Shown here in pieces: positions 14,826-28,367 of a stretch of 64,000 nucleotides of DNA. The position numbers and the translations under genes are program-made. The DNA lies in the NCBI RefSeq assembly GCF_001895045.1, contig NZ_BDAM01000002.1:1-64000 (forward strand), given 5' to 3'. Each line of letters begins with the position of its first letter. Position 1 is the stretch's first letter. The DNA is from Rhodococcus coprophilus NBRC 100603 (GTDB lineage Bacteria; Actinomycetota; Actinomycetes; Mycobacteriales; Mycobacteriaceae). The notes beneath the pieces were generated by a model. That model ran no database searches. It was given only the letters and a program-made list of their open reading frames with translations, and had not been told where the DNA came from.

Positions 14826-17311
14826 CAGCGACGCATCTCTGCGCCCACCGCCGCCGCAGCGGCCGCGACCGCAGCGTCACGTGCGGCACTCGCCTCGCCC
14901 TCCGTCAGAGTGCGGTCCGGCGCCCGGAACCGCAGCGCAAAGGCGAGCGACTTTCGGTTCTCGCCGACCTGCGCACCCTCGAACACGTCGAACAACCGGA
15001 TGTCTTCGAGCAGTTCCCCGCCACCGGAGCGCAGCGCGGCTTCGACAGACGCGGCCGGCACTGCCGCATCCACCACCACCGCGACATCTTGCAGCACCGC
15101 CGGGAACGGCGAGACCACGGGAGCGGGCAGCGACTCCACGATCGGGAGGGCGTCGAGGTCGAGTTCGAAGGCGCAGGTGCGCGCCGGGAGCCCTGCCCGT
15201 TCGACCACGGCAGGGTGCAGTTCGCCGGCGTAACCGACGACGACGTCGTCGACGACGAGTTCCGCGCACCGTCCCGGATGCCACGGAAGGTGTTGCGCAG
15301 CACGGCGTTCGAGCCGAACGCCTGCGGCCCTGGCGATGGTCTCGGCGGCGGCGAAGGCGTCGGAGGCTTCGACGGCGCGCCCGGGTCCCCACGGCCCGGC
15401 CGGCTCACGCAGTCCCGCGAGCACACCGCCGACGTGCACGGGCTGCGCCGGCAGCGACCCTTCGAGGGTCGCGATCTCCGTGTCGCTGGGCCGCCGATCG
15501 ACGGGCAGCGGCGCAACCGACACCGTCTCAGGTCCGGGCTGCACCACCTGTGCGATCGAGAACAGCGCCAGGTCGCGCTGGCCGCGCGAGACGTTACGGG
15601 CCAGGACCTCGAGGAGGCCGGGCAGCAATGTGGTGGCCAGCTCCGGGCGGTCCGCTTCCAGCGGGTTGAGCACCTTGGTGGTGACGCGGCGCGGATCGTC
15701 GGCGTCGAGTCCCCAGCTGTCGAAGACGCCGGTGGGCAGGAAGACCGGTGCGAGCACCTCGACGTACCCGTCGTAGGCCAGCGCCCGGCCCACGGACCGG
15801 CGACGCTTCTGCGCCGGGGTGAGGCCGCGACCGGCGGGTGCGGCCGGGAGCACCGACGGGATCTGCTCGAGTCCCTCGAGTCGCAGCACCTCTTCGACGA
15901 GATCGGCGGGCTGACGCAGGTCGGGACGCCACGACGGCGGTGTCACCACCAGCTGACCGTGGCCGTCGGCGCCGACACCGACCTCGACGGCGCACCCGAT
16001 CTGGGTCAGGCGACGGGCCGCAGTGCCGTTGGGGTAGGTCACTCCGGCGGTCCGGTCCGGCAGATCGATGTCCATCCGGATCGACACGGGTTCGGACGGA
16101 ACGACGATGTCGGTCAGGGTCGACTCGACCGTGCCGCCGGCGATCTCGACGAGCAGGGATGCCGCGCGATCGAGTGCGGCGCGCGCGACGGCCGGGTCGA
16201 CGGTGCGCTCGAAACGCTTGCCGGCCTCGCTCGAGAGCTTGTGACGACGGTTCCCGCGGAACACCGCGAGCGGATCCCAGGTAGCCGCTTCGAGGAGGAT
16301 ATCCGTGGTGTCGTCCCCGACCTCGGTGGTCGCGCCACCCATGATTCCTGCGAGGGAAATGACACCGGAGTCGTCGCAGATCACGACGTCCTCGGGATCC
16401 AGGTCACGCTCGACGCCGTCGAGGGTTGTGAGCTTCTCCCCCGCCCGGGCCCGGCGCACCACGATGTCGCCCTGGAGTGCGGCGGCGTCGAACGCGTGCA
16501 GCGGCTGGCCGAGTTCGAGCATCACGTAGTTGGTCACGTCGACCGCCGGGGAGATCGGACGCACGCCGGCGGTGTGCAGGCGGCGCTGCAGCCACCACGG
16601 CGACACGGCGTTCGGATCGATGCCCGTCACCCGGCGCGCCGCGAACCGGGACGCGTTCGTTTCCGGTTCGAGCCGGATCGGGTACGCCTCCCCACCGTCG
16701 GCCGGTAGCGGGGTGACCTGGGCGGGGTCGGCGAAGTCGAGGTCGAATCCGCAGGCCAGCTCGCGCGACAAGCCGCGGGCGGAGAAGCAGTAGCCGCGGT
16801 CCGGGGTGATGTTCAGTTCGACGATCGTGTCGCCGAGCCCCAGCAGGTCGTTCGCGTCCGTCCCGGGTTCGGCGCTGCCAGGCTCGAGAACCAGGATGCC
16901 CGAGTGGTCGGTGCCGATCCCCAGCTCGCTCACCGAGCAGATCATCCCGTCGGACACCTGCCCGTAGGTCTTGCGGCTCGCGATCGCGAAGCCGCCGGGG
17001 AGGACCGCACCGGGCAGAGCGGCGACCACGAGGTCACCTTCGGCAAAGTTGCGGGCGCCGCACACGATGCCGCGCGGCTCGTCCTCGCCCACCTCGACCT
17101 TGCAGAACCGGATGGGCTTCTTGAATCCGTCGAGCTCGGTGATCTCGGCGACCCGTCCGACCACCAGGTTGTCGATGCGTTCGAGGGTCTCGATGTCCTC
17201 GACCTCGAGCCCGACCCGGACGAATCCCGCGTCGAGTTCCTCGGCCGTGACGTTCCACTCCGGGGTGGCACGCTGCAGGATCTCGGTCAGCCAGGATTGC
17301 GCTACTCGCAC
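14825..17311 (-). CDS. pheT: Phenylalanyl-tRNA synthetase beta subunit
   Basis: An 828-residue beta subunit of the alpha2-beta2 enzyme. An N-terminal EMAP-type tRNA-binding domain is followed by B3/B4 editing, B5 and catalytic-like domains. A C-terminal ferredoxin-fold anticodon-binding domain begins near residue 735 ([19 protein letters not shown]). The start is GTG at 17311, 52 bp after the pheS stop, so the two form one unit. Length is normal. Confidence 0.97.
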   Translation of the reverse strand: MRVAQSWLTEILQRATPEWNVTAEELDAGFVRVGLEVEDIETLERIDNLVVGRVAEITELDGFKKPIRFCKVEVGEDEPRGIVCGARNFAEGDLVVAALPGAVLPGGFAIASRKTYGQVSDGMICSVSELGIGTDHSGILVLEPGSAEPGTDANDLLGLGDTIVELNITPDRGYCFSARGLSRELACGFDLDFADPAQVTPLPADGGEAYPIRLEPETNASRFAARRVTGIDPNAVSPWWLQRRLHTAGVRPISPAVDVTNYVMLELGQPLHAFDAAALQGDIVVRRARAGEKLTTLDGVERDLDPEDVVICDDSGVISLAGIMGGATTEVGDDTTDILLEAATWDPLAVFRGNRRHKLSSEAGKRFERTVDPAVARAALDRAASLLVEIAGGTVESTLTDIVVPSEPVSIRMDIDLPDRTAGVTYPNGTAARRLTQIGCAVEVGVGADGHGQLVVTPPSWRPDLRQPADLVEEVLRLEGLEQIPSVLPAAPAGRGLTPAQKRRRSVGRALAYDGYVEVLAPVFLPTGVFDSWGLDADDPRRVTTKVLNPLEADRPELATTLLPGLLEVLARNVSRGQRDLALFSIAQVVQPGPETVSVAPLPVDRRPSDTEIATLEGSLPAQPVHVGGVLAGLREPAGPWGPGRAVEASDAFAAAETIARAAGVRLERRAAQHLPWHPGRCAELVVDDVVVGYAGELHPAVVERAGLPARTCAFELDLDALPIVESLPAPVVSPFPAVLQDVAVVVDAAVPAASVEAALRSGGGELLEDIRLFDVFEGAQVGENRKSLAFALRFRAPDRTLTEGEASAARDAAVAAAAAAVGAEMRR

Positions 17312-17363
17312 TTGGGTTCAGCTTTCTCGTTCGTTTCGGGGCACGGATGGGCGGTGGAGGGCG

Positions 17364-18527
<1,164 letters not shown>

Positions 18528-19358
18528 CTATGTGATGGGCCCGGAGACCCGGTCCTGCACCGGCGGACGGTGCTGGACCCGGGAGCTGGCGTACAGGCAG
18601 ATCGACGCGGCGGTGGCGAGGTTCAGCGATTCGGCGCGGCCACGGATCGGAATACGGATCCGGTGATCCGCCCGGGCAGCGACCTGCGGATCGAGACCGT
18701 GGGCTTCGTTACCGAAGAGCCATGCCGTCGGACCGGCGAGCAGTTCGTCGGCGTCGTCGAGATCGACTTCTCCGTCGGCGGCGGTGGCAAGGATCTGCAC
18801 CCCTGCATCGGATAGTGCCTCGAGGACGCGGGTGGTGTCCCGCTCCCGGGCGACGGGCAGGTGGAAGATGCTGCCCGCCGAGGCGCGCACGCATTTCCCG
18901 TTGTGCGGATCGACCGAATCACCGGCGAGAATCACCGCGTCGGCGCCGACGACGTCCGCGACCCGGATCAGGGTGCCGGCGTTGCCGGGTTCCGCGATCT
19001 CGACGGGCACCGCCAGGAGCCGTGGCCGAGCCGACAGCGCCGATTCGAGCGGCACGTCCAGGGTGTCGCACACGGCGACGATCCCGGGTGGTGTGACGGT
19101 GTCCGACAGGCGGGACGCGGCCTTCTCGGTCACGATCGCGACGCGGGCACCGGCGCGCTGGGCCGCGTCGACCGCAGTCCGGTAGCGATCGGCGGCGGCG
19201 TCGGTGACGAACAGTTCGTGGACGTGACCGGCGGCGAGCGCCTCGGTGACGGAGTTCTCACCTTCGGCGAGGAACCGTCCCGTCTTGCGTCGTTCGGCGG
19301 CCCGCAACAGTTTCACAGCAGAAACGACCCGCGGGGTGCGCTCGGTGAGCGGGTCCAC
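18528..19358 (-). CDS. SpoU-family RNA 2'-O-ribose methyltransferase (TsnR-like)
   Basis: A 276-residue SPOUT (trefoil-knot) methyltransferase using S-adenosylmethionine. The three SpoU motifs are visible: EPGNAGTLIR (near 130), WLFGNEAHGL (near 220) and ESLNLATAASICLY (near 250). An N-terminal substrate-binding domain opens with the typical RRKTGRFLAEGENSV. M. tuberculosis has tsnR (Rv1644) at the same place after rplT; the target is probably 23S rRNA, but the nucleotide cannot be read from sequence. GTG at 19358 has AGGAA just upstream. Confidence 0.9.
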   Translation of the reverse strand: MDPLTERTPRVVSAVKLLRAAERRKTGRFLAEGENSVTEALAAGHVHELFVTDAAADRYRTAVDAAQRAGARVAIVTEKAASRLSDTVTPPGIVAVCDTLDVPLESALSARPRLLAVPVEIAEPGNAGTLIRVADVVGADAVILAGDSVDPHNGKCVRASAGSIFHLPVARERDTTRVLEALSDAGVQILATAADGEVDLDDADELLAGPTAWLFGNEAHGLDPQVAARADHRIRIPIRGRAESLNLATAASICLYASSRVQHRPPVQDRVSGPIT

Positions 19359-19396
19359 GGGCCGTTCCTGTGTTGTGTCGTCGTTCAGCGTCGCGC

Positions 19397-19777
19397 TCAG
19401 GCAGCCGGAGCGTTGACGTCGGCCGGCAGCGCAGCCTTGGCGACCGCAACCAGGCCGGCGAAGGCCTCGGCGTCCGACACCGCGAGCTCGGCGAGGATCT
19501 TGCGGTCGACCTCGACACCCGCGGCCTTGAGGCCCTGGATGAAGCGGTTGTAGGTGATGTCGTTGGCGCGGGCCGCAGCGTTGATACGGCTGATCCACAG
19601 CTTGCGGAAGTCGCCCTTGCGAGCGCGACGGTCGCGGTAGGCGTAGGTCAGCGAGTGAAGCTGCTGCTCCTTGGCCTTGCGGTACAGACGCGAGCGCTGC
19701 CCGCGGTAGCCCTTGGAGGCCTCGAGAATCGAACGGCGCTTCTTCTGGGCGTTGACTGCCCTCTTCACGCGTGCCAC
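19397..19777 (-). CDS. rplT: 50S ribosomal protein L20
   Basis: A 126-residue 23S-rRNA-binding assembly protein. The highly basic N-terminus ([15 protein letters not shown], then [13 protein letters not shown]) and the globular C-terminus starting near [11 protein letters not shown] are classical. The start is GTG at 19777. It is third in infC-rpmI-rplT; in other bacteria L20 represses this operon by binding its leader. Confidence 0.98.
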   Translation of the reverse strand: MARVKRAVNAQKKRRSILEASKGYRGQRSRLYRKAKEQQLHSLTYAYRDRRARKGDFRKLWISRINAAARANDITYNRFIQGLKAAGVEVDRKILAELAVSDAEAFAGLVAVAKAALPADVNAPAA

Positions 19778-19847
19778 TGGTTAAGTCCTGTCAAAGTTCG
19801 GGGGACGAAGTCGTTTCGTACCCGGAGAGCGGAAAGGTCGGGGAAGC

Positions 19848-20042
19848 TCAGAGGCCGAGCAGGCGCTTGACACGCGGGGTGTCGGCCGGCGCGACCACTG
19901 CCACGCCGTCGAGACGGCGAGTGACCGTCGAAGGCTTGTGCTCGAGAAGGTGGCGACGCCCGGCCTTCTGGCGCAGGATCTTCCCGCTGCCGGACACCTT
20001 GAATCGCTTCGCGGTGCCGCTGTGGGTCTTCGACTTGGGCAT
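19848..20042 (-). CDS. rpmI: 50S ribosomal protein L35
   Basis: A 64-residue basic ribosomal protein with the family start [15 protein letters not shown] and later [19 protein letters not shown] at 20042; longer in-frame readings run into infC. It lies 67 bp downstream of infC and 70 bp upstream of rplT. Confidence 0.98.
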   Translation of the reverse strand: MPKSKTHSGTAKRFKVSGSGKILRQKAGRRHLLEHKPSTVTRRLDGVAVVAPADTPRVKRLLGL

Positions 20043-20109
20043 GGAGTCCTCAGTTCTTGTCGGTGTGTACATCGGTGCTCGCCGCAGCACCGGGGTGCTG
20101 CCGGAGCGG

Positions 20110-20775
20110 CTAGCTGCTTGGGGCGTCGCCCTGCTCGGCAGCCTGCTGCGGCGCCGGCGGGGTCGCGGGGGCCGAGGCCTGTGCGGCCTGCGCGGTGCTC
20201 GAGGGCTGCGCGGTGTTGACCGGTGCAGCATGGGCGGCTTCCTGTGCCTTCGCACGGGTCTTCGCGCCCTTGTGCGGGGCCAGCACCATCGTCATGTTGC
20301 GGCCGTCCTGCTTCGCGGAGGTCTCGATGAAGCCCAGATCGGCGACATCGGCACCCAGACGCTGCAGCAACCGGTAACCCAGTTCGGGGCGCGACTGCTC
20401 GCGGCCACGGAACATGATGGTGACCTTGACCTTGGATCCGGCCTCGAGGAAGCGAACGACGTTGCGCTTCTTGGTCTCGTAGTCGTGATCGTCGATCTTC
20501 GGCCGGAGCTTCTGCTCCTTGATCACGGTCATCTGCTGGTTCTTGCGCGATTCGCGCGCCTTCTGCGCGGCCTCGTACTTGAACTTGCCGTAATCCATGA
20601 TCTTGCAGACCGGCGGCCGTGCGTCGGGCGCCACCTCGACGAGGTCGAGGTCGGCTTCGATGGCCAGGCGGAGTGCATCTTCAACACGCACGATTCCGAC
20701 CTGTTCCCCTCCCGGTCCTACAAGACGGACCTCGGGAACTCGGATGCGTTCGTTGATGCGGGTCTCAGCGCTGAT
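20110..20775 (-). CDS. infC: Translation initiation factor IF-3, ATC start
   Basis: A 221-residue factor that binds the 30S subunit and checks the start codon. The N-domain begins [18 protein letters not shown] and the C-domain contains [19 protein letters not shown]. The last about 45 residues are an Ala/Pro/Gln-rich tail. No ATG, GTG or TTG lies at the family start. ATC at 20773-20775 directly follows AGGAGG with a 4-nt gap, and the next GTG would delete part of the N-domain. A rare start codon is the known means by which IF-3 represses its own synthesis. A terminator-like hairpin lies 69 bp upstream. Confidence 0.9.
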   Translation of the reverse strand: MSAETRINERIRVPEVRLVGPGGEQVGIVRVEDALRLAIEADLDLVEVAPDARPPVCKIMDYGKFKYEAAQKARESRKNQQMTVIKEQKLRPKIDDHDYETKKRNVVRFLEAGSKVKVTIMFRGREQSRPELGYRLLQRLGADVADLGFIETSAKQDGRNMTMVLAPHKGAKTRAKAQEAAHAAPVNTAQPSSTAQAAQASAPATPPAPQQAAEQGDAPSS

Positions 20776-20843
20776 GTGGCCTCCTAGGTAGAACGGTGGG
20801 TCGGTGTGACCGCACCGCAGCAGGTGGCCCGAATTCCTCGACG

Positions 20844-20882
20844 AAAAGACCCCGCTGTGGTGCCGAGGCTCCACGCGGGGTC
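20844..20882 (-). terminator. Attenuator-like hairpin in the infC leader
   Basis: On the minus strand GACCCCGC (20875-20882) pairs with GCGGGGTC (20848-20855), with GTGG/CCAC and further inner pairs, and TTTT follows immediately (20844-20847). This is a textbook intrinsic terminator. It sits between the likely promoter and infC, so it should regulate read-through rather than end an upstream gene. Confidence 0.65.
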
Positions 20883-21069
20883 CGATACCGACCGGTCGAC
20901 GAACTGCAGTTGCACTGCACCTACGCCCCTGCATCCCCGAGGATGCGGCATCCACGGTGCGAACACCGGGAAGACCGGACCACTGAACTGCATCTATTGT
21001 GCCGCCAGAGGTGGGAGTCGGACTCCACTTTGCTGCCCATGCTGGAAGGCACGGGCGGTCGTGAATCCG

Positions 21070-21099
21070 AGTCTAGCAAAGATGCCACCCGGCTTCGAA
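21070..21099 (-). promoter_or_regulatory. Candidate infC-rpmI-rplT promoter
   Basis: TAGACT (21070-21075) with TTCGAA 18 bp upstream (21094-21099) on the minus strand. It would give a leader of about 290 nt before infC, long enough to hold the hairpin at 20844-20882. The rest of 20776-21160 holds no convincing gene. Confidence 0.4.
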
Positions 21100-21160
21100 T
21101 CGGACCGTGAGCGCCCACCCGGGCAGCGAGGCTCACGGCCGCAGTGGAATCCTCGACGGT

Positions 21161-21526
21161 ATGACCGAGGCACCCGATCCCCAGGACCCCCACGTCGAAC
21201 CCGAGGACGTCCGCGAACTCGCGGAGATCCCGGCCGTCGAGGTGATCAGCCGCGCCGCCGTGATGCTCATGAGCTCGGCCGCCGAGAAGCTGGGCCTCGG
21301 CGACGCCGATCCTCAGCAGAGCAGCCACCTCGACCTCGACGAGGCACGGCGGGTCATCACAGCGCTCGCCGGTCTCGTCACGGCTTCGGTGGAGTATCTC
21401 GGCCCGCATGCCGGACCGATCCGTGAGGGCCTGCAGGCACTCCAGCGGGCGTTCCGGGAGGCGTCGTCGACTCCTGACGAGCCCGGATTCGGGCCGGGTG
21501 AGAAGTACACCGGTCCCGTCTACTGA
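21161..21526 (+). CDS. DUF1844-family protein
   Basis: A 121-residue acidic protein. The centre (EIPAVEVISRAAVMLMSSAAEKLGL, then HLDLDEARRVITALAGLVTA) matches the helical DUF1844 pattern found in actinobacteria, whose function is unknown. No signal or membrane segment. ATG at 21161 was taken because the residues before it in the open frame are low-complexity and absent from the family. It is divergent from infC and convergent with uvrA, with a strong hairpin between. Confidence 0.82.
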   Translation: MTEAPDPQDPHVEPEDVRELAEIPAVEVISRAAVMLMSSAAEKLGLGDADPQQSSHLDLDEARRVITALAGLVTASVEYLGPHAGPIREGLQALQRAFREASSTPDEPGFGPGEKYTGPVY

Positions 21527-21545
21527 ACCGGCCCCGACGAACAAC

Positions 21546-21586
21546 GCACCCGGGACGCGACGGCCGAGCCGTCGCGTCCCGGGTGC
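21546..21586. terminator. Bidirectional terminator between the DUF1844 gene and uvrA
   Basis: An 18-bp perfect stem (21546-21563 with 21569-21586) around a 5-nt loop lies in the 70-bp gap between two converging genes. It can serve both strands. Confidence 0.85.
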
Positions 21587-21596
21587 TGTTGCGTGA

Positions 21597-24524
<2,928 letters not shown>

Positions 24525-24631
24525 GCCATATCCTTCCTGTAGACACAGCCGATGTCCGGCCTTTGTCCATGGTAGGCGCGGGCACCGACACCGGCCGGGC
24601 ACGCTTCGCCTCCCCCGCGGGGCCACGACGG

Positions 24632-24644
24632 TAGGTTTGCCGGT
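24632..24644 (+). promoter_or_regulatory. -10 box of the MBL hydrolase gene, leaderless
   Basis: TAGGTT (24632-24637) lies 7 bp before the ATG and there is no ribosome-binding sequence, so transcription probably starts at the A of the ATG. Confidence 0.45.
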
Positions 24645-25334
24645 ATGACGCAGCAGCCCGTGATCATCGAGGACACCTACACCGGCGATGTGACCCCCGG
24701 GGGTCCCGCTCAGCGACGCACCGTCCCCGGCGCCGAGATCGTCAAACTCGCCGTCGGCCCGATGAACAACAACACCTACCTCGTCACCGACACCGCGACC
24801 GGAAGATCGGTCTTCGTCGATGCCGCAAACGAACCCGACACCCTCGTGCAATTCCTGCACGACAACGCGCCGCATCTCGAGCTCATCGTCACGACCCACC
24901 AGCACTGGGATCACTGGCAGGGACTCGAGCAGGTCGCAGCAGCCACGGGTGTCCCCACCGCCGCGCACTCCCTCGACGCCGGGCCGCTGCCGGTCGCACC
25001 CGACCGGATACTCACCGAGGGAGAGTCGATTCGGGTGGGTGAGCTGAATCTCGAGGTGATTCACCTCGCAGGACACACACCGGGATCGGTTGCGCTGGTT
25101 CTCACCGAGCAGGGCACCGGCCGGCACCACATCTTCACCGGCGATTCCCTCTTCCCCGGCGGCGTCGGTAAGACACCCGACGACGACGCCTTCCGCTCGC
25201 TGATGGACGACGTCGAATCGAAGATCTTCGACCGCTTCGACGACGAAACCGTGTTCTACCCCGGGCACGGCAAGGATTCGACGCTAGGCGCGGAGCGTCC
25301 GCATCTCGGCGAGTGGCGCGAACGCGGCTGGTGA
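24645..25334 (+). CDS. Metallo-beta-lactamase-fold hydrolase (glyoxalase II-like)
   Basis: A 229-residue protein with the MBL metal ligands in order: THQHWDHW near residue 83, GHTPGS near 143, GDSLFPGG near 165 and PGHGKDS near 205. This layout resembles hydroxyacylglutathione hydrolases, but actinomycetes lack glutathione and use mycothiol, so a mycothiol-type thioester or another ester may be the substrate. It diverges from uvrA, as Rv1637c does in M. tuberculosis. No signal peptide. Confidence 0.88.
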   Translation: MTQQPVIIEDTYTGDVTPGGPAQRRTVPGAEIVKLAVGPMNNNTYLVTDTATGRSVFVDAANEPDTLVQFLHDNAPHLELIVTTHQHWDHWQGLEQVAAATGVPTAAHSLDAGPLPVAPDRILTEGESIRVGELNLEVIHLAGHTPGSVALVLTEQGTGRHHIFTGDSLFPGGVGKTPDDDAFRSLMDDVESKIFDRFDDETVFYPGHGKDSTLGAERPHLGEWRERGW

Positions 25335-25478
25335 CGGGCGCTCGTCGCAGGTCATCGACCGGAGCTTCACCACCGGCCGTTCGGCGCCCCGCATTCGAGC
25401 CGGAGCGGGGTGTCGAGCCGGTGATCCCGTAGGGTCGGGTGATCAGGACCGTTCAGGTCCTCGAATGAGGGTGGCAGC

Positions 25479-25613
25479 ATGGCCGACAAATCGCCTCGCA
25501 GTTCCATGTCCAAGAAGTCCGGCAAGTCGCTGAAGGAAAAGCGGGCCGACAAGAAGTCCGGGTCGAATGCCAAGGCAGACCCCGAGATCGTCGCCCACGT
25601 CAAGAAGCGCTGA
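25479..25613 (+). CDS. Very small basic protein (44 aa)
   Basis: The 44-residue product starts MADKSPRSSMSKKSGKSLKEK and is almost only Lys, Ser, Ala and Asp with no hydrophobic core, so it is probably disordered and may bind nucleic acid. I recall near-identical small proteins in mycobacteria and rhodococci. GAGGGTGG precedes the ATG. It stands alone between the MBL gene and the AlaDH-like gene. Function unknown. Confidence 0.75.
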   Translation: MADKSPRSSMSKKSGKSLKEKRADKKSGSNAKADPEIVAHVKKR

Positions 25614-25659
25614 CGCGACTCCCCACGCACCACCCGAAATTGCAGGAGCACAACTACAT

Positions 25660-26817
25660 ATGCTCGATCTCGGTGTTCTGGCGCGCTCTCGAAAGAAGAA
25701 CGAGCGTCGCCTTCCGATCCATCCGCACCATTTCTCTCGCATCGACGAGGATCTGCGTGCACACATCTATCTCGAGCCCGGGTACGGCGAGCCGTTCGGG
25801 GTGTCCGACGACAAGATCGAGCCGTGGGTCGCCGGTTTCCGTTCCCGGGATCGGCTGATCGCCGAGTGCGACGTGATCGCCCTGCCCAAGCTCCAGGCGG
25901 CCGACCTCGCCGAGTTCCGTGAGGGGCAGACCGTCTGGGGTTGGCCGCACTGCGTACAGGACGCCGACGTCACCCAGCACGCCATCGATCGGCGGCTGAC
26001 CCTGATCGCCTTCGAAGCGATGAACCACTGGCGCAGCGACGGGAGTTTCGGCCTCCACGTGTTCCACAAGAACAACGAGCTCGCCGGATACAGCTCCGTC
26101 GTCCACGGCCTGCAGACCATCGGGTCCACCGGTGACTACGGCCGTCGTCTGCGCGCCGTCGTCATCGGCTTCGGAGCAACAGCACGCGGCGCGGTGACTG
26201 CGTTGAACGCGCACGGCATCGACGACGTCCGGGTGCTGACGAACCGGGACGTCGCGGCGGTCGGATCACCGATCCATTCGGTGCAGATCGTCAGGTTCGA
26301 ACACGACGCCACCGATCCGCACCGAAGTTATGCGCTCACCGACGAGGGCCGGGTTCCTCTCGCGCCGTACCTCGCGGAGAACGACATCGTCGTCAACTGC
26401 GTGCTTCAAGATCCCAACGAGCCGCTGACCTTCCTGATCGAGGAGGATCTGGCGGCCTTTGCATCCGGCAGCCTGATCGTCGACGTGTCCTGCGACGCCG
26501 GTATGGGTTTCAGCTGGGCGCGTCCCACCTCGTTCACCGAGCCGAGCTTCGTGGTGGGCGACAACGTTCACTACTACGCGGTGGATCACAGTCCCTCGTA
26601 CCTGTGGAACTCGGCGACCTGGGAGATCAGCGAAGCGTTGCTCCCCCACCTGCGAACGGTCCTGTCAGGCCCGGACGCATGGGACGACGACATGGTCATC
26701 GCCCGGGCGATCGAGATTCGCGACGGGGCGATCCGGAATCCGGCGATCACCGCGTTCCAGCACCGCGCCGCCGACTATCCGCACGAGCGGACAGCGGCGG
26801 CGTCGTCCGCGCGATGA
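25660..26817 (+). CDS. AlaDH/PNT-family protein, N5-(carboxyethyl)ornithine synthase-like
   Basis: A 385-residue protein. The N-terminus (LGVLARSRKKNERRLPIHP) is the alanine dehydrogenase / transhydrogenase type substrate domain. The nucleotide domain has a Rossmann-like loop in AVVIGFGATARGAVTAL near residue 170. VFHKNNELAGYSSV and the C-terminal NVHYYAVDHSPSYLWNSAT are the features I associate with carboxyethylornithine synthase-type members, which reductively join an amino acid to pyruvate. The substrate is not certain. ATG at 25660 has AGGAG 12 bp upstream. It converges on fabH with only 28 bp between. Confidence 0.7.
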   Translation: MLDLGVLARSRKKNERRLPIHPHHFSRIDEDLRAHIYLEPGYGEPFGVSDDKIEPWVAGFRSRDRLIAECDVIALPKLQAADLAEFREGQTVWGWPHCVQDADVTQHAIDRRLTLIAFEAMNHWRSDGSFGLHVFHKNNELAGYSSVVHGLQTIGSTGDYGRRLRAVVIGFGATARGAVTALNAHGIDDVRVLTNRDVAAVGSPIHSVQIVRFEHDATDPHRSYALTDEGRVPLAPYLAENDIVVNCVLQDPNEPLTFLIEEDLAAFASGSLIVDVSCDAGMGFSWARPTSFTEPSFVVGDNVHYYAVDHSPSYLWNSATWEISEALLPHLRTVLSGPDAWDDDMVIARAIEIRDGAIRNPAITAFQHRAADYPHERTAAASSAR

Positions 26818-26845
26818 CGGGGTGCCGGACCCGGGCCGGTACTCG

Positions 26846-27883
26846 CTACACGATCTCGGGCATCCGCACGACCTGCCCGGCATAGGACAGACCCGCGCCG
26901 AAACCGAGCAGCAGCGCGAGGTCACCGGGCTTGGACTCACCGGAGCGCAGCAGTTGTTCCATCGCCATGGGGATCGAGGCAGCACTGGTGTTGCCGGTCT
27001 CGGCGATGTCGCGGGCAACCGCGGCTGTGCCGGGCAGTCCCAGGGTGCGGACCAGTGCGTCGGTGATGCGGCTGTTGGCCTGGTGCGGCACGAAGGCGTC
27101 GAGATCCTCGACCGAGACTCCGGACCGGGTGAGCGCGTCCTTGCAGGCCGACTCCAGGAATGTCACGGCCCAGCGGAACACCGCTGCTCCGTTCATCCGG
27201 ATGTACGGGCGTACCGGGGCGGGTCCGCCGGCCAGCGCGGCGTCGACCTCGCCGAAATACTGCTGGAAATCTTTGTCTTGCTTGATCGCATCGGTCTGGC
27301 TGCCGTCGGAACCCCAGGCGACCGGCCCGATCCCCTCCGAATCCGACGGCCCCACGACGGCGGCGCCGGCTCCGTCGGCGAAGATGAACGCGCACGACCG
27401 GTCGGTCGGATCGAGGAGGTCCGACAGTCGCTCCACGCCGATGACGAGAACGTTGCGTGCCTGGCCTGCGCGGACGAGGCTCGACGCGTTGCCGAGCGCG
27501 TAGCAGAAGCCGGCGCAGCCCGCGGAGACGTCGTATGCGGCGGTGTTGTGCATGCCCAGTTCCGTGGCGACCACGGCGCCTGCCGAGGGTCCCAGCACCA
27601 TTTGCGACGACGTGGCGAGTACGACAGCGTCGATCTGATCTGCGTCCATGGAGGCAGCAGCGAGCGCGTCGCGGGCTGCGGCCGTGCTCATCGACACGAT
27701 GGTTTCGTCCGAGTCCGCCCAGTGGCGTGTGGCGATACCGGAGCGCGTTCTGATCCACTCGTCCGTGGAGTCGATGCGCTCGACGATTTCCGAATTGGGT
27801 ACGACGCGACGCGGGCGGTACACCCCCAAGCCGAGGAGGGCGGTGTGAACTGTGGGCGGTGCGGTGGTGATGTGTGCGGGCAT
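26846..27883 (-). CDS. fabH: Beta-ketoacyl-ACP synthase III
   Basis: A 345-residue thiolase-fold condensing enzyme that starts fatty-acid chains from acyl-CoA and malonyl-ACP. The catalytic Cys is in SAGCAGFCYAL near residue 115, His in PHQANSRI near 250 and Asn in ETGNTSAAS near 280. In mycobacteria FabH links FAS-I products to FAS-II mycolate synthesis; the same is likely here. It stands apart from other fatty-acid genes, so a specialised role is possible. ATG at 27883 was preferred; a GTG five codons earlier is the alternative. Confidence 0.9.
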   Translation of the reverse strand: MPAHITTAPPTVHTALLGLGVYRPRRVVPNSEIVERIDSTDEWIRTRSGIATRHWADSDETIVSMSTAAARDALAAASMDADQIDAVVLATSSQMVLGPSAGAVVATELGMHNTAAYDVSAGCAGFCYALGNASSLVRAGQARNVLVIGVERLSDLLDPTDRSCAFIFADGAGAAVVGPSDSEGIGPVAWGSDGSQTDAIKQDKDFQQYFGEVDAALAGGPAPVRPYIRMNGAAVFRWAVTFLESACKDALTRSGVSVEDLDAFVPHQANSRITDALVRTLGLPGTAAVARDIAETGNTSAASIPMAMEQLLRSGESKPGDLALLLGFGAGLSYAGQVVRMPEIV

Positions 27884-27984
27884 CCGCACATCTTGCACCT
27901 ACGGCGGCGCAAACGGGTGCGGTTCCGCGGCATCGCCACCGACCGGCAACCTGCCGTCGACTCCCGGCAGGATTCCGGCCCGCC

Positions 27985-28224
27985 CTACTCCCGGTCCGTT
28001 CCGGATTCGTCCTCCGCGTTGTCTTCGTCGGGCTCGGCAAACGCAGTACCCGAAACCATGCCGTCGGTACCCGGCACGATCTCGGTCCGCCGCACACCGG
28101 GTTCGTACATTTTGCGGATCTTCTCTGCCTTCTCCGTGGCCTGCCGCTTCGCGTCCTCGTCGAGGTTGTCCCAGTCGCTTTCGTCCTGGCCGTCGTCCAC
28201 GCCGGGCTCCTCCTCGTTGCGCAC
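27985..28224 (-). CDS. Small acidic hypothetical protein (79 aa)
   Basis: Strongly acidic, with a mid-section DEDAKRQATEKAEKIRKMYEPGVRRTEIVPGTDG that looks conserved and partly helical, between Asp/Glu-rich ends. No signal peptide or membrane segment. The start is GTG at 28224. It lies 101 bp upstream of fabH on the same strand, so they could be co-transcribed. I recognise similar sequences in rhodococci as hypothetical proteins only. Confidence 0.65.
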   Translation of the reverse strand: MRNEEEPGVDDGQDESDWDNLDEDAKRQATEKAEKIRKMYEPGVRRTEIVPGTDGMVSGTAFAEPDEDNAEDESGTDRE

Positions 28225-28367
28225 TCGGCCGGGCCGTGCGGTCCGGCCTCATCAGAGTCCTCCCGATTCCGTTTCCCCGGGCCCGTTTCGCGGGGATCGA
28301 TTCTCACGAGCCGGTACGATTCGGTCGCATCAGGCCTCGCTCCTGCGAACTCCCGGCACGGTGAACC

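Noticed and set aside
20784-20993. A 69-codon frame in the infC leader as a possible leader peptide
   Set aside because: It has no run of control codons, no ribosome-binding site, and is better explained as part of a non-coding leader with a terminator hairpin.
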